From: Micromonospora humi
GTDB lineage: Bacteria; Actinomycetota; Actinomycetes; Mycobacteriales; Micromonosporaceae
Assembly (NCBI RefSeq): GCF_900090105.1
Contig: NZ_FMDM01000015.1
Span: 62,001-126,000, forward strand
Length of the DNA stretch: 64,000 bases
Direction: 5' to 3'
The stretch's first letter is position 1. Each line of letters opens with the position of its first letter. The notes under the pieces are model-generated. The model searched no databases and had not been told where the DNA came from. It saw nothing but the letters and a program-made list of their open reading frames with translations. Positions 23,090 through 32,115 of this stretch are shown here, one piece after another. Made by a program: the position numbers and the translations under genes.

Positions 23090-25959
23090 CACCGGTCACC
23101 GCTTCCCCGAGAGTTCTCGCCGACCAGGGCGAGGAACGCGTCCTCCAGACGGCGCCGGGGCACCACCCGGTCCACCCCGATGCCGGCCCGGACCAGTTCG
23201 GCCACCACCTCGCTGCGGGCGGTGCCGTTGGTGTCGACCACCAGCGCGCCGTCGTCGTCGGGCAGCACCCGCACACCGCCGAGCCGGTCGAGCACCGACC
23301 GCGCGGCGTCCGGGTCGCTCACCTCGAACAGCACGCTCGGCGACTCGCCGACGATCTCCTCGACCGGGCCGGACGCGACGATCCGTCCCTTGTTCACCAC
23401 CACCGCGTGCGTGCAGGTCTGCTCCACCTCGGCGAGCAGGTGGCTGGAGACCAGCACCGCCCGACCGTCCGTGGCGTAGCGCTGGAGCACCCGGCGCATC
23501 TCGGCGATCTGCGGCGGGTCCAACCCGTCCGTCGGCTCGTCGAGCACCAGCAGCTCGGGCAGGCCGAGCATGGCCTGGGCGATGGCGAGCCGCTGCCGCA
23601 TGCCGTGGCTGTACTTCTTCGTCCGCCGGTGCACCGAGTCACCGAGCCCGGCGATCTCCAGCGCCTCGTCGAAGTGCGCGTCCTCCCACGGCCGGCCGGT
23701 GGCCCGCCAGTACGCCTTCAGGTTGTCCAGCCCGGACAGGTGCGGCAGGAAGCCGGGCCCCTCGACCAGCGCGCCGATCCGGGAGAGCACCGGCGAGCCG
23801 GGCACCAGCCGGTGCCCGAACACGTAGATCTCGCCCGCGGTCGGCTGGGTCAACCCCATCAGCACGCGCAGCGTGGTGGTCTTGCCCGCGCCGTTCGGCC
23901 CGAGCAGGCCCACCACCTGGCCGGGGTGCACCTCGAAGTCGACGTCGGAGACGGCGACGAACCCGTCCGCGTACTCCTTGCGCAGGTTGCGCACGGCGAG
24001 CGGGACGCCCGCGTACTCCGGGTGGATCGAGCGGTCCTGGCGGCGGTGCCGGCGGCGGGTGAGCAGCACGACCACGACGAGCCCGACGACGATCGCGGCG
24101 AGCAGGCCGGCCAGCACCCAGCGCCAGACCGCGGCCGAGGTGGGGATCGGCGCGGCGTCCACGGTGGGCAGCACCAGCGGGCCGTCGCCGAGCGCCACGG
24201 TGTGCACCGCCGGTTCGGCCGGCGAGGCGTACGCCTGGTCCGACGTCGCCACCACGAGCCGCAGCCGGTGCCCGGCCTCGACCCGCCGCACGATCGCCGG
24301 CAGCGTCACCGTCACCGGCGTCGCGGCGTCGAGGTCGGCCGGCAGGCCGGTCAGCCGCACCGGCGCGACCAGGCCGTCGGGCAGCGTGGCCGCGCCCTGC
24401 GGGTCGACGTCGTAGAGCTTGACGAAGAGCACCGCCTCGCCGGTCGCCGAGGCGGCCCGGATCCGCACGCTCGGCGCACCCACCACGTCGACCGGGTCGT
24501 CCAACGGCGCCGACTCGAAGCGGGCGTGCTGGCCGGGAATGTCGCCCGCCACGCCGTCCAGCAGCGAGCCGAGCGCCCCGGCGAACGGGATCGCGGAGAT
24601 CGCCGCCGGGTTGCCGTTCGGCGGCACCGCGACCGGCTGGGCCGGGCCGGTCAGCGCGACGTCGCGGCGCTCCTGCCCGGTCACGCCCGGGTAGTCGTCG
24701 GTGCGGTAGCCGGTGGCCACCAGTCCCCGGTCGAGCGCGTCGAACCCGGCGATCCGGGAGAACGTGAAGGTGTCGCCCGGTGCCGGGCCGTCCCCCCTGA
24801 CGTAGTGGTCGAGCCACTGCGCGGTCAGGAACTTCACCCGGTCCGAGTCGGAGGTCGGCCCGGCGCCGCCGTCGTGGCCGCCGGTGAACCAGGCGACCCG
24901 CACCGGGGTACCGGCGGCGGCGATGCCGCGGGCGTTGGCGTCCGCCTCGGCGAGCGGGAAGAGCGTGTCCGCCTCGCCCTGCACCAGCAGGGTGGGCGCC
25001 GTGACCCGATCGAGCACGCCGGCCGGCGACGAACGGCGCAGCAGCTCCACCGCGGCGGCGTCGGCCCGGCCGGTGGTGGCGATGCGCAGGTACGCGGCGC
25101 AGACGTCGGCGGCGAACCGGCCGCAGGACGGGTCGGCGGCGCCACCGGGTGCCCGGCCGGAACCGCTGCCCGGGCCGGCGCCCGGCTGCGGGCTCGCCGG
25201 CCCGGCCGAGGCGGGCGCGCCCTCCGGCGCGGCGGCGGTGGCGCCGGACAGCCCGGCCGGGCCGGAGCCGGCGTTGCCGCCACCGCCGAAGAAGATCCCG
25301 GCCCAGCCCTTCTTGAACACGCCCTCGGTCGGCGCCTTGCCGGTGCTCTCCGGCAGGAACGCGCGGGACAGGTCGTTCCAGGTGATCATCGGGACGATCG
25401 CGTCGACGCGGGGGTCCTGCGCGGCCAGCAGCAGGGCCAGGCCGCCGCCGTACGAGCCGCCGACCACGCCGACCCGCGGGTCGCCGGCCGAGTCGAGGCG
25501 CACCTCCGGGCGGGCGGCGAGCCGGTCCAGCAGGCGCTGCGCGTCGCGCACCTCGTAGTCCGGGCTGTCCAGGTGGATCTGCCCGCCGCTGCGACCGAAG
25601 CCGCGGGCGGTCCAGGTGAGCACCGCGTAGCCGCGGGCGACCAGGTCCTCCGCGTCGGAGCGCACCGACTCCTTGGTGCCGCCGAAGCCGTGCGCCAACA
25701 GCACCGCCGGCACCCGGTCGGCCTCCGAGGCGTCGGCCGGCAGGTAGAGCGTGGTGTCCAGGTCGACCGGCTCGTCGCCGCCCGGCCCGGAACGGACGCT
25801 CACCAGCGCCGACTCGGTCCGGAAGTCCGGGCCCTGCGGCCGGACCACCCAGACCAGCGCGGCGGCGACCAGGACGACCACCACCACGGCGGCGACGATC
25901 CGGCGCGGGTGGCCGGACAGGGCGCGCCGGACCCGCGCGACGGACAGCGGTGATCTCAT
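23089..25959 (-). CDS. Fused alpha/beta hydrolase - ABC transporter ATPase
   Basis: 956-residue fusion. Residues 1-20 are basic, 21-40 a membrane helix, then a large extracytoplasmic hydrolase domain (about 45-620) of the S15/CocE type: nucleophile Ser169 in VVGGSYGGGLAL, oxyanion region LAHGFGGTKES, acid in QGEADTLFPLAEA, His in TGGHDGG. It includes a C-terminal beta-rich S15 domain. A second helix (about 625-650) leads to a cytoplasmic ABC ATPase (665-956): Walker A Lys693 in GLLGPNGAGKTTT, signature YSHGMRQRLAIAQAML, Walker B LLVLDEPTDGLDPP. So one chain seems to place a hydrolase outside and the ATPase inside. ATG 25959; both halves are intact in one frame. Confidence 0.9.
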   Translation of the reverse strand: MRSPLSVARVRRALSGHPRRIVAAVVVVVLVAAALVWVVRPQGPDFRTESALVSVRSGPGGDEPVDLDTTLYLPADASEADRVPAVLLAHGFGGTKESVRSDAEDLVARGYAVLTWTARGFGRSGGQIHLDSPDYEVRDAQRLLDRLAARPEVRLDSAGDPRVGVVGGSYGGGLALLLAAQDPRVDAIVPMITWNDLSRAFLPESTGKAPTEGVFKKGWAGIFFGGGGNAGSGPAGLSGATAAAPEGAPASAGPASPQPGAGPGSGSGRAPGGAADPSCGRFAADVCAAYLRIATTGRADAAAVELLRRSSPAGVLDRVTAPTLLVQGEADTLFPLAEADANARGIAAAGTPVRVAWFTGGHDGGAGPTSDSDRVKFLTAQWLDHYVRGDGPAPGDTFTFSRIAGFDALDRGLVATGYRTDDYPGVTGQERRDVALTGPAQPVAVPPNGNPAAISAIPFAGALGSLLDGVAGDIPGQHARFESAPLDDPVDVVGAPSVRIRAASATGEAVLFVKLYDVDPQGAATLPDGLVAPVRLTGLPADLDAATPVTVTLPAIVRRVEAGHRLRLVVATSDQAYASPAEPAVHTVALGDGPLVLPTVDAAPIPTSAAVWRWVLAGLLAAIVVGLVVVVLLTRRRHRRQDRSIHPEYAGVPLAVRNLRKEYADGFVAVSDVDFEVHPGQVVGLLGPNGAGKTTTLRVLMGLTQPTAGEIYVFGHRLVPGSPVLSRIGALVEGPGFLPHLSGLDNLKAYWRATGRPWEDAHFDEALEIAGLGDSVHRRTKKYSHGMRQRLAIAQAMLGLPELLVLDEPTDGLDPPQIAEMRRVLQRYATDGRAVLVSSHLLAEVEQTCTHAVVVNKGRIVASGPVEEIVGESPSVLFEVSDPDAARSVLDRLGGVRVLPDDDGALVVDTNGTARSEVVAELVRAGIGVDRVVPRRRLEDAFLALVGENSRGSGDR

Positions 25960-26332
25960 GCGGCACACGGTACGGCCCGCCGGCTGAGCGTTCCCTGAGA
26001 TCCGCCGTACGGCCGTCCGGTTGCACCGTTCGGCGTGTACCGCCCGTCGTCCGCAGAAGGTCCAGAGCATCCCAGCGGGATGTATTCGGATCACGTGAAT
26101 TCACATCTACAGCCGCAAATCAGTGCCGATGCCGCGTCTCGCCGGTTCAATCGGACGCTGAGTGTCCCCTTTATCGACTTTCCGTCACCCCGGACGAACT
26201 GACGTGAAGCCGACTCCACGACCACGGCTCCACCCGCGCCCGGTTCGACTAATTTTCCGGTCCGGTGCACGGGACTGCGTACGGCGACCTTCCGCGCACC
26301 GACCGCCCCGCCGTCGCCGGAGGAGACAGACC
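25960..26332. other. 373-base non-coding region between divergent genes
   Basis: This gap separates the hydrolase-ATPase fusion (minus) from the sensor that opens the conservon (plus). It is the least G+C-rich part of the neighbourhood and holds a perfect 10-bp palindrome GTGAATTCAC at 26095-26104. No gene, RNA or convincing promoter pair was recognised. Confidence 0.5.
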
Positions 26333-27484
26333 ATGACAGTTCCCGCGCCGCGGGTCCGTCGGCGGCCCTCCGTACCCGGCCGCGTCCTGCCCCTGCTGCT
26401 GGCGCTGGCGTTGGTCGCCCCGCTCGGCCTGCTCTTCGCGCTGGCCGAGGGAACCACCTCGGACGACCACGACCTGGCCGCCCGGGAACGGCTCGGCGTC
26501 CGCTATCTGCGCGCCCTCGGGCCGGTCACCGACGCGCTGGTCGAGGCCCAGTCCACCGCCGTCGCCGGGGCGCCGGTCTCCCGCACCGCGCTCAACGCCG
26601 CGATCGAGCAGGTGGCCGGCGTCGACAGCGCGGTCGGCGACGAGTTGCGCACCCACGAACGCTGGGCCGGGCTGCGGGCCAAGCTGGAAGGGCTGCCGGA
26701 CCGCGGGCTCGCCGACCCGGAGGCCGCCTACGTGGCGTACGGCGAGGCCAACGACCTGCTGCTCGCCCTCTACCGCAAGGTACGGGAGAGTTCCGGACTG
26801 ATCCGCGACCCCAAGGCCGACTCGTTCTTCCTCCAGGACGGGATCGGCGGGGACCTGCCCACCGCGATAGCGCTGGCCGGCCGGCTCGCCGACCTGGTCC
26901 GGCTGGCCCCCGCCCGGCCCGCCGCCGAGCGCGCGAAGACCGGTCTCGAACTCGCCGAGCTGCGGGTGGCCGCGTTCGGCCCGGCCAACGACCTGGTCGC
27001 CGACCTGCGGGCGGCGGTGGACAGCTCGGAGAGCACGGACCTGGGCGGGAACGTGCTCACCCCGCTGGACGCCTACCAACGCTCGCTGGAGGCGTTCACC
27101 GCCGCGGGCGGCGGTCGTGCCGCGCCGAACCCCGACCAGCTCACCGCCGCCGGCCTCACCGCGCAGGCGGCCGCCAAGCAGCTCCGCACCGTCATCCTCG
27201 ACCAGCTCGACACGCTGCTGGAGGAGCGGCTGGACACCGTCGACCGGGACCGGCTGCTGGCCCGGGTCGCGGCCGGGGTGGCGATCGCGCTGCTGATCGG
27301 GCTGGCCGGGACGCTCTTCCGGCGACCGGCCGGCGAGACCCGACCGGCGCCGCCCGAGATCGCGCTGCCGCCGGCGGCCCGCCCGGACCCGGCGGCCGCC
27401 ACCCGGGACTCCGACCGTCTGCCCGTCGCGGTCGGCGCCGGTGCCGAGGCCGAGCGGTGGAGGCCGTTCGATGCTGCTCGCTAG
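26333..27484 (+). CDS. Two-helix membrane sensor-like protein without kinase domain
   Basis: 383-residue protein: a membrane helix at about 15-38 (LPLLLALALVAPLGLLFALA), an all-helical extracytoplasmic region (about 40-315), a second helix (LLARVAAGVAIALLIGLAGTLF, about 318-338), and a short proline-rich tail. The external part, with repeated charged helices such as AARERLGVRYLRALGPVTD, looks like the input region of chemoreceptors or nitrate-sensing domains. No HAMP, kinase or methylation domain follows. GGAGGAG precedes ATG 26333 and its 3' end overlaps cvnA by 14 bases, so it is probably a conservon component. No named family recognised. Confidence 0.72.
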   Translation: MTVPAPRVRRRPSVPGRVLPLLLALALVAPLGLLFALAEGTTSDDHDLAARERLGVRYLRALGPVTDALVEAQSTAVAGAPVSRTALNAAIEQVAGVDSAVGDELRTHERWAGLRAKLEGLPDRGLADPEAAYVAYGEANDLLLALYRKVRESSGLIRDPKADSFFLQDGIGGDLPTAIALAGRLADLVRLAPARPAAERAKTGLELAELRVAAFGPANDLVADLRAAVDSSESTDLGGNVLTPLDAYQRSLEAFTAAGGGRAAPNPDQLTAAGLTAQAAAKQLRTVILDQLDTLLEERLDTVDRDRLLARVAAGVAIALLIGLAGTLFRRPAGETRPAPPEIALPPAARPDPAAATRDSDRLPVAVGAGAEAERWRPFDAAR

Positions 27485-30422
27485 GTTGCGGATCCGGGGC
27501 AAACTCGCCCTGCTGGTCATCATCCCGCTGCTCAGCATGGTCGGGCTGGCCGTGCCGGTGATCATCGACCGGGTCGCCGCCGCGCAGCGGGCCGCCGACA
27601 CCGCCGAGACGGTCCGCGTCGCCAGCCGGCTCGGCAGCCTCGTCCAGGACCTCCAGCAGGAACGGCTGCTCTCGATCGGGCTGATGCTCGGCCGGGTGAC
27701 CCGCACCGAACTCATCCAGAAGTCCGCCACCGTCGACGACCGGGTCGCCGACCTGCGTGCCGACACGCTGCCGACGCCGGTCCGCGAGTCCCTCGACGGG
27801 GTACGCCGACTGGCCGACGTCCGCACCGCGACACTCGCCGGCCGGGCCACGCCGGAGCAGATCATCACCACGTTCGCCGCGGTCGACACCGCCCTGATCG
27901 ACTCGCTGCGGCTGCCGTTCCAGGTGGACACCGAGACCTCGGCCGGACGGCAGGTGCTCGCGCTGGACGCGCTGCTGCGCACCGACGAGGCGCTGAGCTC
28001 CTGCGCCACCCAGATCGTGCTGGTCCGGGCGACCGGCGACCCGAGGGTGTCCGCCTCGTACATCGCCTGCATCGCCGCGCTCAACGTGGACAACCGGCGC
28101 TTCCGCCGGCTGATCACGCCCGAGCAGCTCAAGCTGGCCCTGCTGGACGACGCGGCGGTGGCCGCCCGGACCAGCCCGACCTTCCTGGTGGACAGCGTCC
28201 GGGACCCGGTGGGGGCGATCGCCCCGGTGCCGTTGGACGCGCTCTTCCCCTCGGTCCGCTCGATGATCACGCTGGGCCAGTTCGTGGAGAAGAAGGTCGT
28301 CGCGGACGTGATCGCGGAGACCCGGACCGAGGAGCGGAACGCGCTCACCACCGCCTGGCTGGTCGCCGGCGCGGCGGCCGTGATCCTGCTCCTGGTCGTG
28401 CTGCTCAGCATGACGGTGGCCCGTACGGTGTCCCGCCCGCTGAGCCGGCTCACCCGCTCCGCCGAGCGCGTCGCCCGGGTGACCGAGGCGGAGCTGACCC
28501 GGGTGGCCGACGACGAGACCGAGTCGGTGCCGCCGGTGCGTCTCGACCCGGTGGACGTCGGCGCCCGGGACGAGATCGGTGACCTGGCCCGCGCCTTCGA
28601 CCGGGTGCAGCACACCGCCGCCCGGCTGGTCGAGCGGCAGGTGGCCGGCCGGCGCAACGTGGCGCAGATGTTCGGCCACGTCGGCCGGCGTACGCAGAAC
28701 CTGGTCGGCCGCCAGATCGCGCTGATCGACCGGCTGGAGCGGCAGGAGGCCGACCCGGGCCGGCTGGAGCACCTCTACCGGCTGGACCACATCTCCAGCC
28801 GGCTGCGCCGCAACGCGGGCAGCCTGGTGGTGCTCTCCGGCGCCACCGGCTCGGACGGCCACGTGGCGCCGATCCCGCTGGCCGACGTGGTCCGGCTCGC
28901 GCTCGGCGAGATCGAGGACTACACCCGGGTCGACGTGCAGGTCCCACCCGGCGTCTCGGCGGCGCCCGCGATCGCCGGTGACCTGGTGCTGGCGTTGGCC
29001 GAGCTGATGGAGAACGCCACCGCCTTCTCGCCGCCGCACACCCGCGTGGTGGTGGCCGGCGAGCTGACCGAGGGCGGTGCCCGGCTGAGCGTGGTGGACC
29101 ACGGCATCGGACTCACCGAGGAGCGGCTCGCCGAGGAGAACGCCCGGCTCACCCGCCGGGAGCGGCTCGACCTCGCCCCGACCGAGGTGCTGGGGCTCTT
29201 CGTGGTGGGCCGGTTGGCCCGCCGGCACGGCTGGCACGTCCGGCTGTCGGCGACGCTCGGCGGCGGCGTCACTGCCGGCGTGGAGATCCCGGCCGGCTCG
29301 CTGGTGATCCGCCGGCCGGAGCCGGTGGGCGCGACCATGGCGCGGGCCACCGTGCCGGCGGTCGAGCGGCTGCGGGAACCGGGGCCCGCGGAGCACGCGA
29401 TCGCCGCCCCGCCAACGTCCGGCGAACCCGTCGGCTTCGACGCCGAACTGCTGAGCCGGGCGACCCGCAGCATCTCCCACGGTGACTCGTGGAACGCCTT
29501 CGGCAGCCAGGCCGACGAGCCGGAGCCGGGCGACACGCAGGACCTGGCGCCGTCCGCTCCGGTGACGCCGGCCGCCGACGAACCACCGGTCGCGGACTTC
29601 CGCTTCCCCACCGGCGGCCCGCCGCCCGCCTGGCCGCCCGCGGCCGGCTCGCCCACCACGCTGCCCGTCGGCCCGTCGGCGCGTCCCGCGAGCACCACCC
29701 CGCCGACACCGGTCGTCGGCCCGGCACCGGCCGCTCCCCCGGCCGCCGGGCCGACGACCGGCCCCGCACCCCTTCCCACCCGCCCGGTGCCACCCACCGG
29801 TCCGGCCCACGCCGCGCCACCCACCGGCCCGGCCCGTTCCGCGCCACCCTCCGGTCCGGCCCACGCCGCGCCACCCACCGGTCCGGCCCGTTCCGCGCCA
29901 CCCGCCGCGCCGCGCCGCCCGACACCGCCCGCCGGTTACCCGCCGCCCGGGTCACCCCCCGCGCCGGCCGACCGGCCGGCCGCCGCCCCGTCCTCCCCCG
30001 GCCCCGTCGGCGCGCCGGCCGGGCCGGCCGGGACCCGGCCGATCCGCAAGCGGGTACCCGGGGCGAACCTGCCGGCCGGCCCCCCGGCCGCGCCGGCCGG
30101 GCCGGTGATCGGACCGCTGATCGGCGTCCCCGACGACCCGGCCACGGTCCGCGCCCTGGTGGAGGCGTTCCAGGACGGGGTACGCCGGGCGGAGGACGAC
30201 GTCACGCCGCCCGAGCCCGAGCCGGAACGACCCCGGCTCAGCCGCCGGGTGCCCGGGGCGAACCTGTCCGTCTCCCCGGTGCCGCCCGCACCCCCCACCA
30301 GCTCCGATCCCGGTGACCCCGTCGAGGTCCGCAACCTCGTCACCGAGTTCGAGGCGGGCGTCGCCCGCGCGCTGCGCGAAGTCAGTCCCGACCGCCGCTA
30401 CGAAGAGGATCCATCACGGTGA
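27471..30422 (+). CDS. cvnA: CvnA: conservon sensor histidine-kinase-like protein
   Basis: 983-residue membrane sensor. Order: helix 1 (about 11-32), nitrate/nitrite-sensing-type NIT domain (about 35-290), helix 2 (292-318), HAMP (RPLSRLTRSAERVARVTEAE), dimerisation region LDHISSRLRRNAGSL, HATPase (about 500-610) with N-box ELMENATAFSPP, G1 VVDHGIGLT and G2 GLFVVGRLARRHGW. No canonical phosphoacceptor H-box is seen. From about 690 the chain is Pro/Ala-rich, with a 27-base repeat and two C-terminal copies of a motif built on RVPGANL followed by an acidic/GV helix (DGVRRAEDDV; EAGVARALREV). Start ATG 27471 overlaps the upstream gene by 14 bases. Confidence 0.9.
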   Translation: MLLARLRIRGKLALLVIIPLLSMVGLAVPVIIDRVAAAQRAADTAETVRVASRLGSLVQDLQQERLLSIGLMLGRVTRTELIQKSATVDDRVADLRADTLPTPVRESLDGVRRLADVRTATLAGRATPEQIITTFAAVDTALIDSLRLPFQVDTETSAGRQVLALDALLRTDEALSSCATQIVLVRATGDPRVSASYIACIAALNVDNRRFRRLITPEQLKLALLDDAAVAARTSPTFLVDSVRDPVGAIAPVPLDALFPSVRSMITLGQFVEKKVVADVIAETRTEERNALTTAWLVAGAAAVILLLVVLLSMTVARTVSRPLSRLTRSAERVARVTEAELTRVADDETESVPPVRLDPVDVGARDEIGDLARAFDRVQHTAARLVERQVAGRRNVAQMFGHVGRRTQNLVGRQIALIDRLERQEADPGRLEHLYRLDHISSRLRRNAGSLVVLSGATGSDGHVAPIPLADVVRLALGEIEDYTRVDVQVPPGVSAAPAIAGDLVLALAELMENATAFSPPHTRVVVAGELTEGGARLSVVDHGIGLTEERLAEENARLTRRERLDLAPTEVLGLFVVGRLARRHGWHVRLSATLGGGVTAGVEIPAGSLVIRRPEPVGATMARATVPAVERLREPGPAEHAIAAPPTSGEPVGFDAELLSRATRSISHGDSWNAFGSQADEPEPGDTQDLAPSAPVTPAADEPPVADFRFPTGGPPPAWPPAAGSPTTLPVGPSARPASTTPPTPVVGPAPAAPPAAGPTTGPAPLPTRPVPPTGPAHAAPPTGPARSAPPSGPAHAAPPTGPARSAPPAAPRRPTPPAGYPPPGSPPAPADRPAAAPSSPGPVGAPAGPAGTRPIRKRVPGANLPAGPPAAPAGPVIGPLIGVPDDPATVRALVEAFQDGVRRAEDDVTPPEPEPERPRLSRRVPGANLSVSPVPPAPPTSSDPGDPVEVRNLVTEFEAGVARALREVSPDRRYEEDPSR
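29793..29900 (+). repeat. Four 27-bp coding repeats in cvnA
   Basis: Four tandem units coding for PTGPAHAAP or PTGPARSAP in alternation (29793, 29820, 29847, 29874). Because units alternate, the region is also two 54-bp near-identical copies, which suggests recent slippage in a proline-rich linker. Confidence 0.75.
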
Positions 30423-30880
30423 CCAGCCCGTTCCTGCACGACAACGTCGAACAGAGCACCGGCGACCTCAGCCCCGAGGCGCGCACCTTCAACTGGCTGC
30501 TCGACTCGTTCACCTCGAGCACGGCCGGGGTGATGGAGGCGATCGCAGTCTCCTCGGACGGGCTGCTGATGGCCATGTCCGCGATCAAGGACCGGTCCAA
30601 CGCGGAACGCCTCGCCGCCGTGGTCTCCGGCATGACCAGTCTGGCCGGCGGCGCCGCGAGCTGGTACGCGCTGGGCGGGCTCAACCGGGTGATCGTCGAC
30701 ATGGCCGAGGGCTACCTGCTCATCAGCTCGATCAGCAGTGGCTCGGTCCTCGGCGTGGTCGCCGACCGCACGGCCAACCTGGGCACCGTGGCGTACGAGA
30801 TGACGCTCTTCGCCGGCCGCGCCGGTGGCGCCCTGAGCCCCCGCCTGATAGCCGAACTGAAGAACGCCGTCCAGCAATGA
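30419..30880 (+). CDS. cvnB: CvnB: roadblock/LC7-domain protein
   Basis: 153-residue roadblock/LC7 protein. The core reads FNWLLDSFTSSTAGVMEAIAV and DGLLMAMSAIKDRSNAERL, then MTSLAGGAASWYALGGLNRV, the usual fold for a partner of small GTPases. Start GTG 30419 overlaps the cvnA stop by 4 bases. In conservons this type of protein binds CvnD and the DUF742 protein and helps attach them to the sensor; that is known of the family, not shown here. Confidence 0.92.
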   Translation: MTSPFLHDNVEQSTGDLSPEARTFNWLLDSFTSSTAGVMEAIAVSSDGLLMAMSAIKDRSNAERLAAVVSGMTSLAGGAASWYALGGLNRVIVDMAEGYLLISSISSGSVLGVVADRTANLGTVAYEMTLFAGRAGGALSPRLIAELKNAVQQ

Positions 30881-31332
30881 TCCCGGGGGCCGCCGGTGGG
30901 GACCCGGAGCCGGAGCCCGGCGTCCGGATCCGCCCCTTCCTGCGCGCGTCCACCCCGGCTCCGGCTCCGGCAGCGGACGACGGCGACGGGGAGCCACCCG
31001 GCCCACGCCCGTTCGTGCTGACCGCCGGCCGGGTGGACGGCGACCCGTCGATCGGCCTGGAGACCCAGGTGACCGCCCGCCCGGGCAGCAGTTCGTGGGC
31101 GGTGACCGCTCGACTGGCCCCGGAGCTGGCCACGATCGTCGCGATCTGCGCCGAGCCGGTGTCGGTCGCCGAGATCTCCGCCCGGACCCGGTTGCAGTTC
31201 GGGGTGACCCGGGTGCTGGTCGGCGACCTGCGCGCCGCCGGGCACCTCGACGTGCACGTCGCGGACGTCGACGACGCCCTCGATCCCGACCTCATCCTGC
31301 GAGTGATTGATGGACTTCGTGCGATCTCCTGA
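30877..31332 (+). CDS. cvnC: CvnC: DUF742 protein
   Basis: 151-residue DUF742 protein. The N-terminal 45 residues are disordered and proline-rich; the DUF742 core follows with ITLETQVTAR-like start, LAPELATIVAICAEPVSVAE, then ARTRLQFGVTRVLVGDL and a closing DLILRVIDGLRAI. Start ATG 30877 overlaps the cvnB stop (ATGA). Role in the conservon is unknown beyond being conserved with B and D. Confidence 0.88.
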   Translation: MIPGAAGGDPEPEPGVRIRPFLRASTPAPAPAADDGDGEPPGPRPFVLTAGRVDGDPSIGLETQVTARPGSSSWAVTARLAPELATIVAICAEPVSVAEISARTRLQFGVTRVLVGDLRAAGHLDVHVADVDDALDPDLILRVIDGLRAIS

Positions 31333-32071
31333 ATGGCGGGCGGCCGGCCAGGGCGGGCCGGCCGCGAACAGCGCCCCCGCCCGCTACGGCAACCCGGCCC
31401 CGCTGATCGGCCGGGCCACGCCGCCCCCACCGGCCGGGCCACCGCTGCCGTACCGGCCACCGAGCGGGCCCGGGGAGCCGACCCCGATCGTCAGCCGGGT
31501 GCCCGCGCCCCGACCGCCGATCCCGGTGAAGATCCTGATCGCCGGCGGTTTCGGCGTCGGCAAGACCACCACGGTCGGCGCGATCTCCGAGATCGCGCCG
31601 CTGACCACCGAGGCGGAGATGACCACCGCCGGGATCGGCGTCGACGACCCGGGCGGGGTGGCCGGCAAGACCACCACCACGGTGGCCATGGATTTCGGCT
31701 GCGTCACCATCGACCGCAGCCTGAAGCTCTACCTCTTCGGCACGCCCGGCCAGGCCCGGTTCGGCTTCATGTGGGACGACCTGGCCCGGGGCGCGCTCGG
31801 CGCGCTGGTGGTGGTGGACAGCGCCCGGCTCGACGACTGCTACCCGGCGATCGACTTCTTCGAGCGGGCCGGGCTGCCGTTCGCCGTGGGCGTCAACGCC
31901 TTCGACGGGCGGCTGGCCCTGGACCTGCCGTCGATCCGCTGGGCGCTGGCGATCGCCGAGCACGTGCCGCTGGTGCAGTTCGACGCCCGGGACCGGCTCT
32001 CCGTACGGGACGCCCTGCTGGTCGTCCTCGATCGGGCGCTGGACCGGGCGACCCGAGCCCGGGAACGCTGA
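31310..32071 (+). CDS. cvnD: CvnD: conservon small GTPase
   Basis: 253-residue GTPase. An N-terminal proline-rich tail of about 70 residues precedes the G-domain: P-loop GGFGVGKTT with Lys85, switch-like MTTAGIGVDDPGGVAGKTT, G3 FGTPGQARFGFMWDD, and a hydrophobic LGALVVVDSARLDDCY. The NxxDG motif VGVNAFDG serves as base-binding region. Start ATG 31310 overlaps cvnC by 23 bases; TTG 31307 is just before it. It is thought to cycle GTP/GDP as the output of the conservon. Confidence 0.92.
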   Translation: MDFVRSPEWRAAGQGGPAANSAPARYGNPAPLIGRATPPPPAGPPLPYRPPSGPGEPTPIVSRVPAPRPPIPVKILIAGGFGVGKTTTVGAISEIAPLTTEAEMTTAGIGVDDPGGVAGKTTTTVAMDFGCVTIDRSLKLYLFGTPGQARFGFMWDDLARGALGALVVVDSARLDDCYPAIDFFERAGLPFAVGVNAFDGRLALDLPSIRWALAIAEHVPLVQFDARDRLSVRDALLVVLDRALDRATRARER

Positions 32072-32115
32072 ACCGCCCGTCGGTGCGGTCCGTGATCTGC
32101 GAAGGGGTGGACGCG

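Noticed and set aside
25960..26332. Small gene in the gap before the conservon
   Set aside because: The possible frame from 26162 extends the sensor with low-information codons and lacks a ribosome site, whereas ATG 26333 has GGAGGAG.
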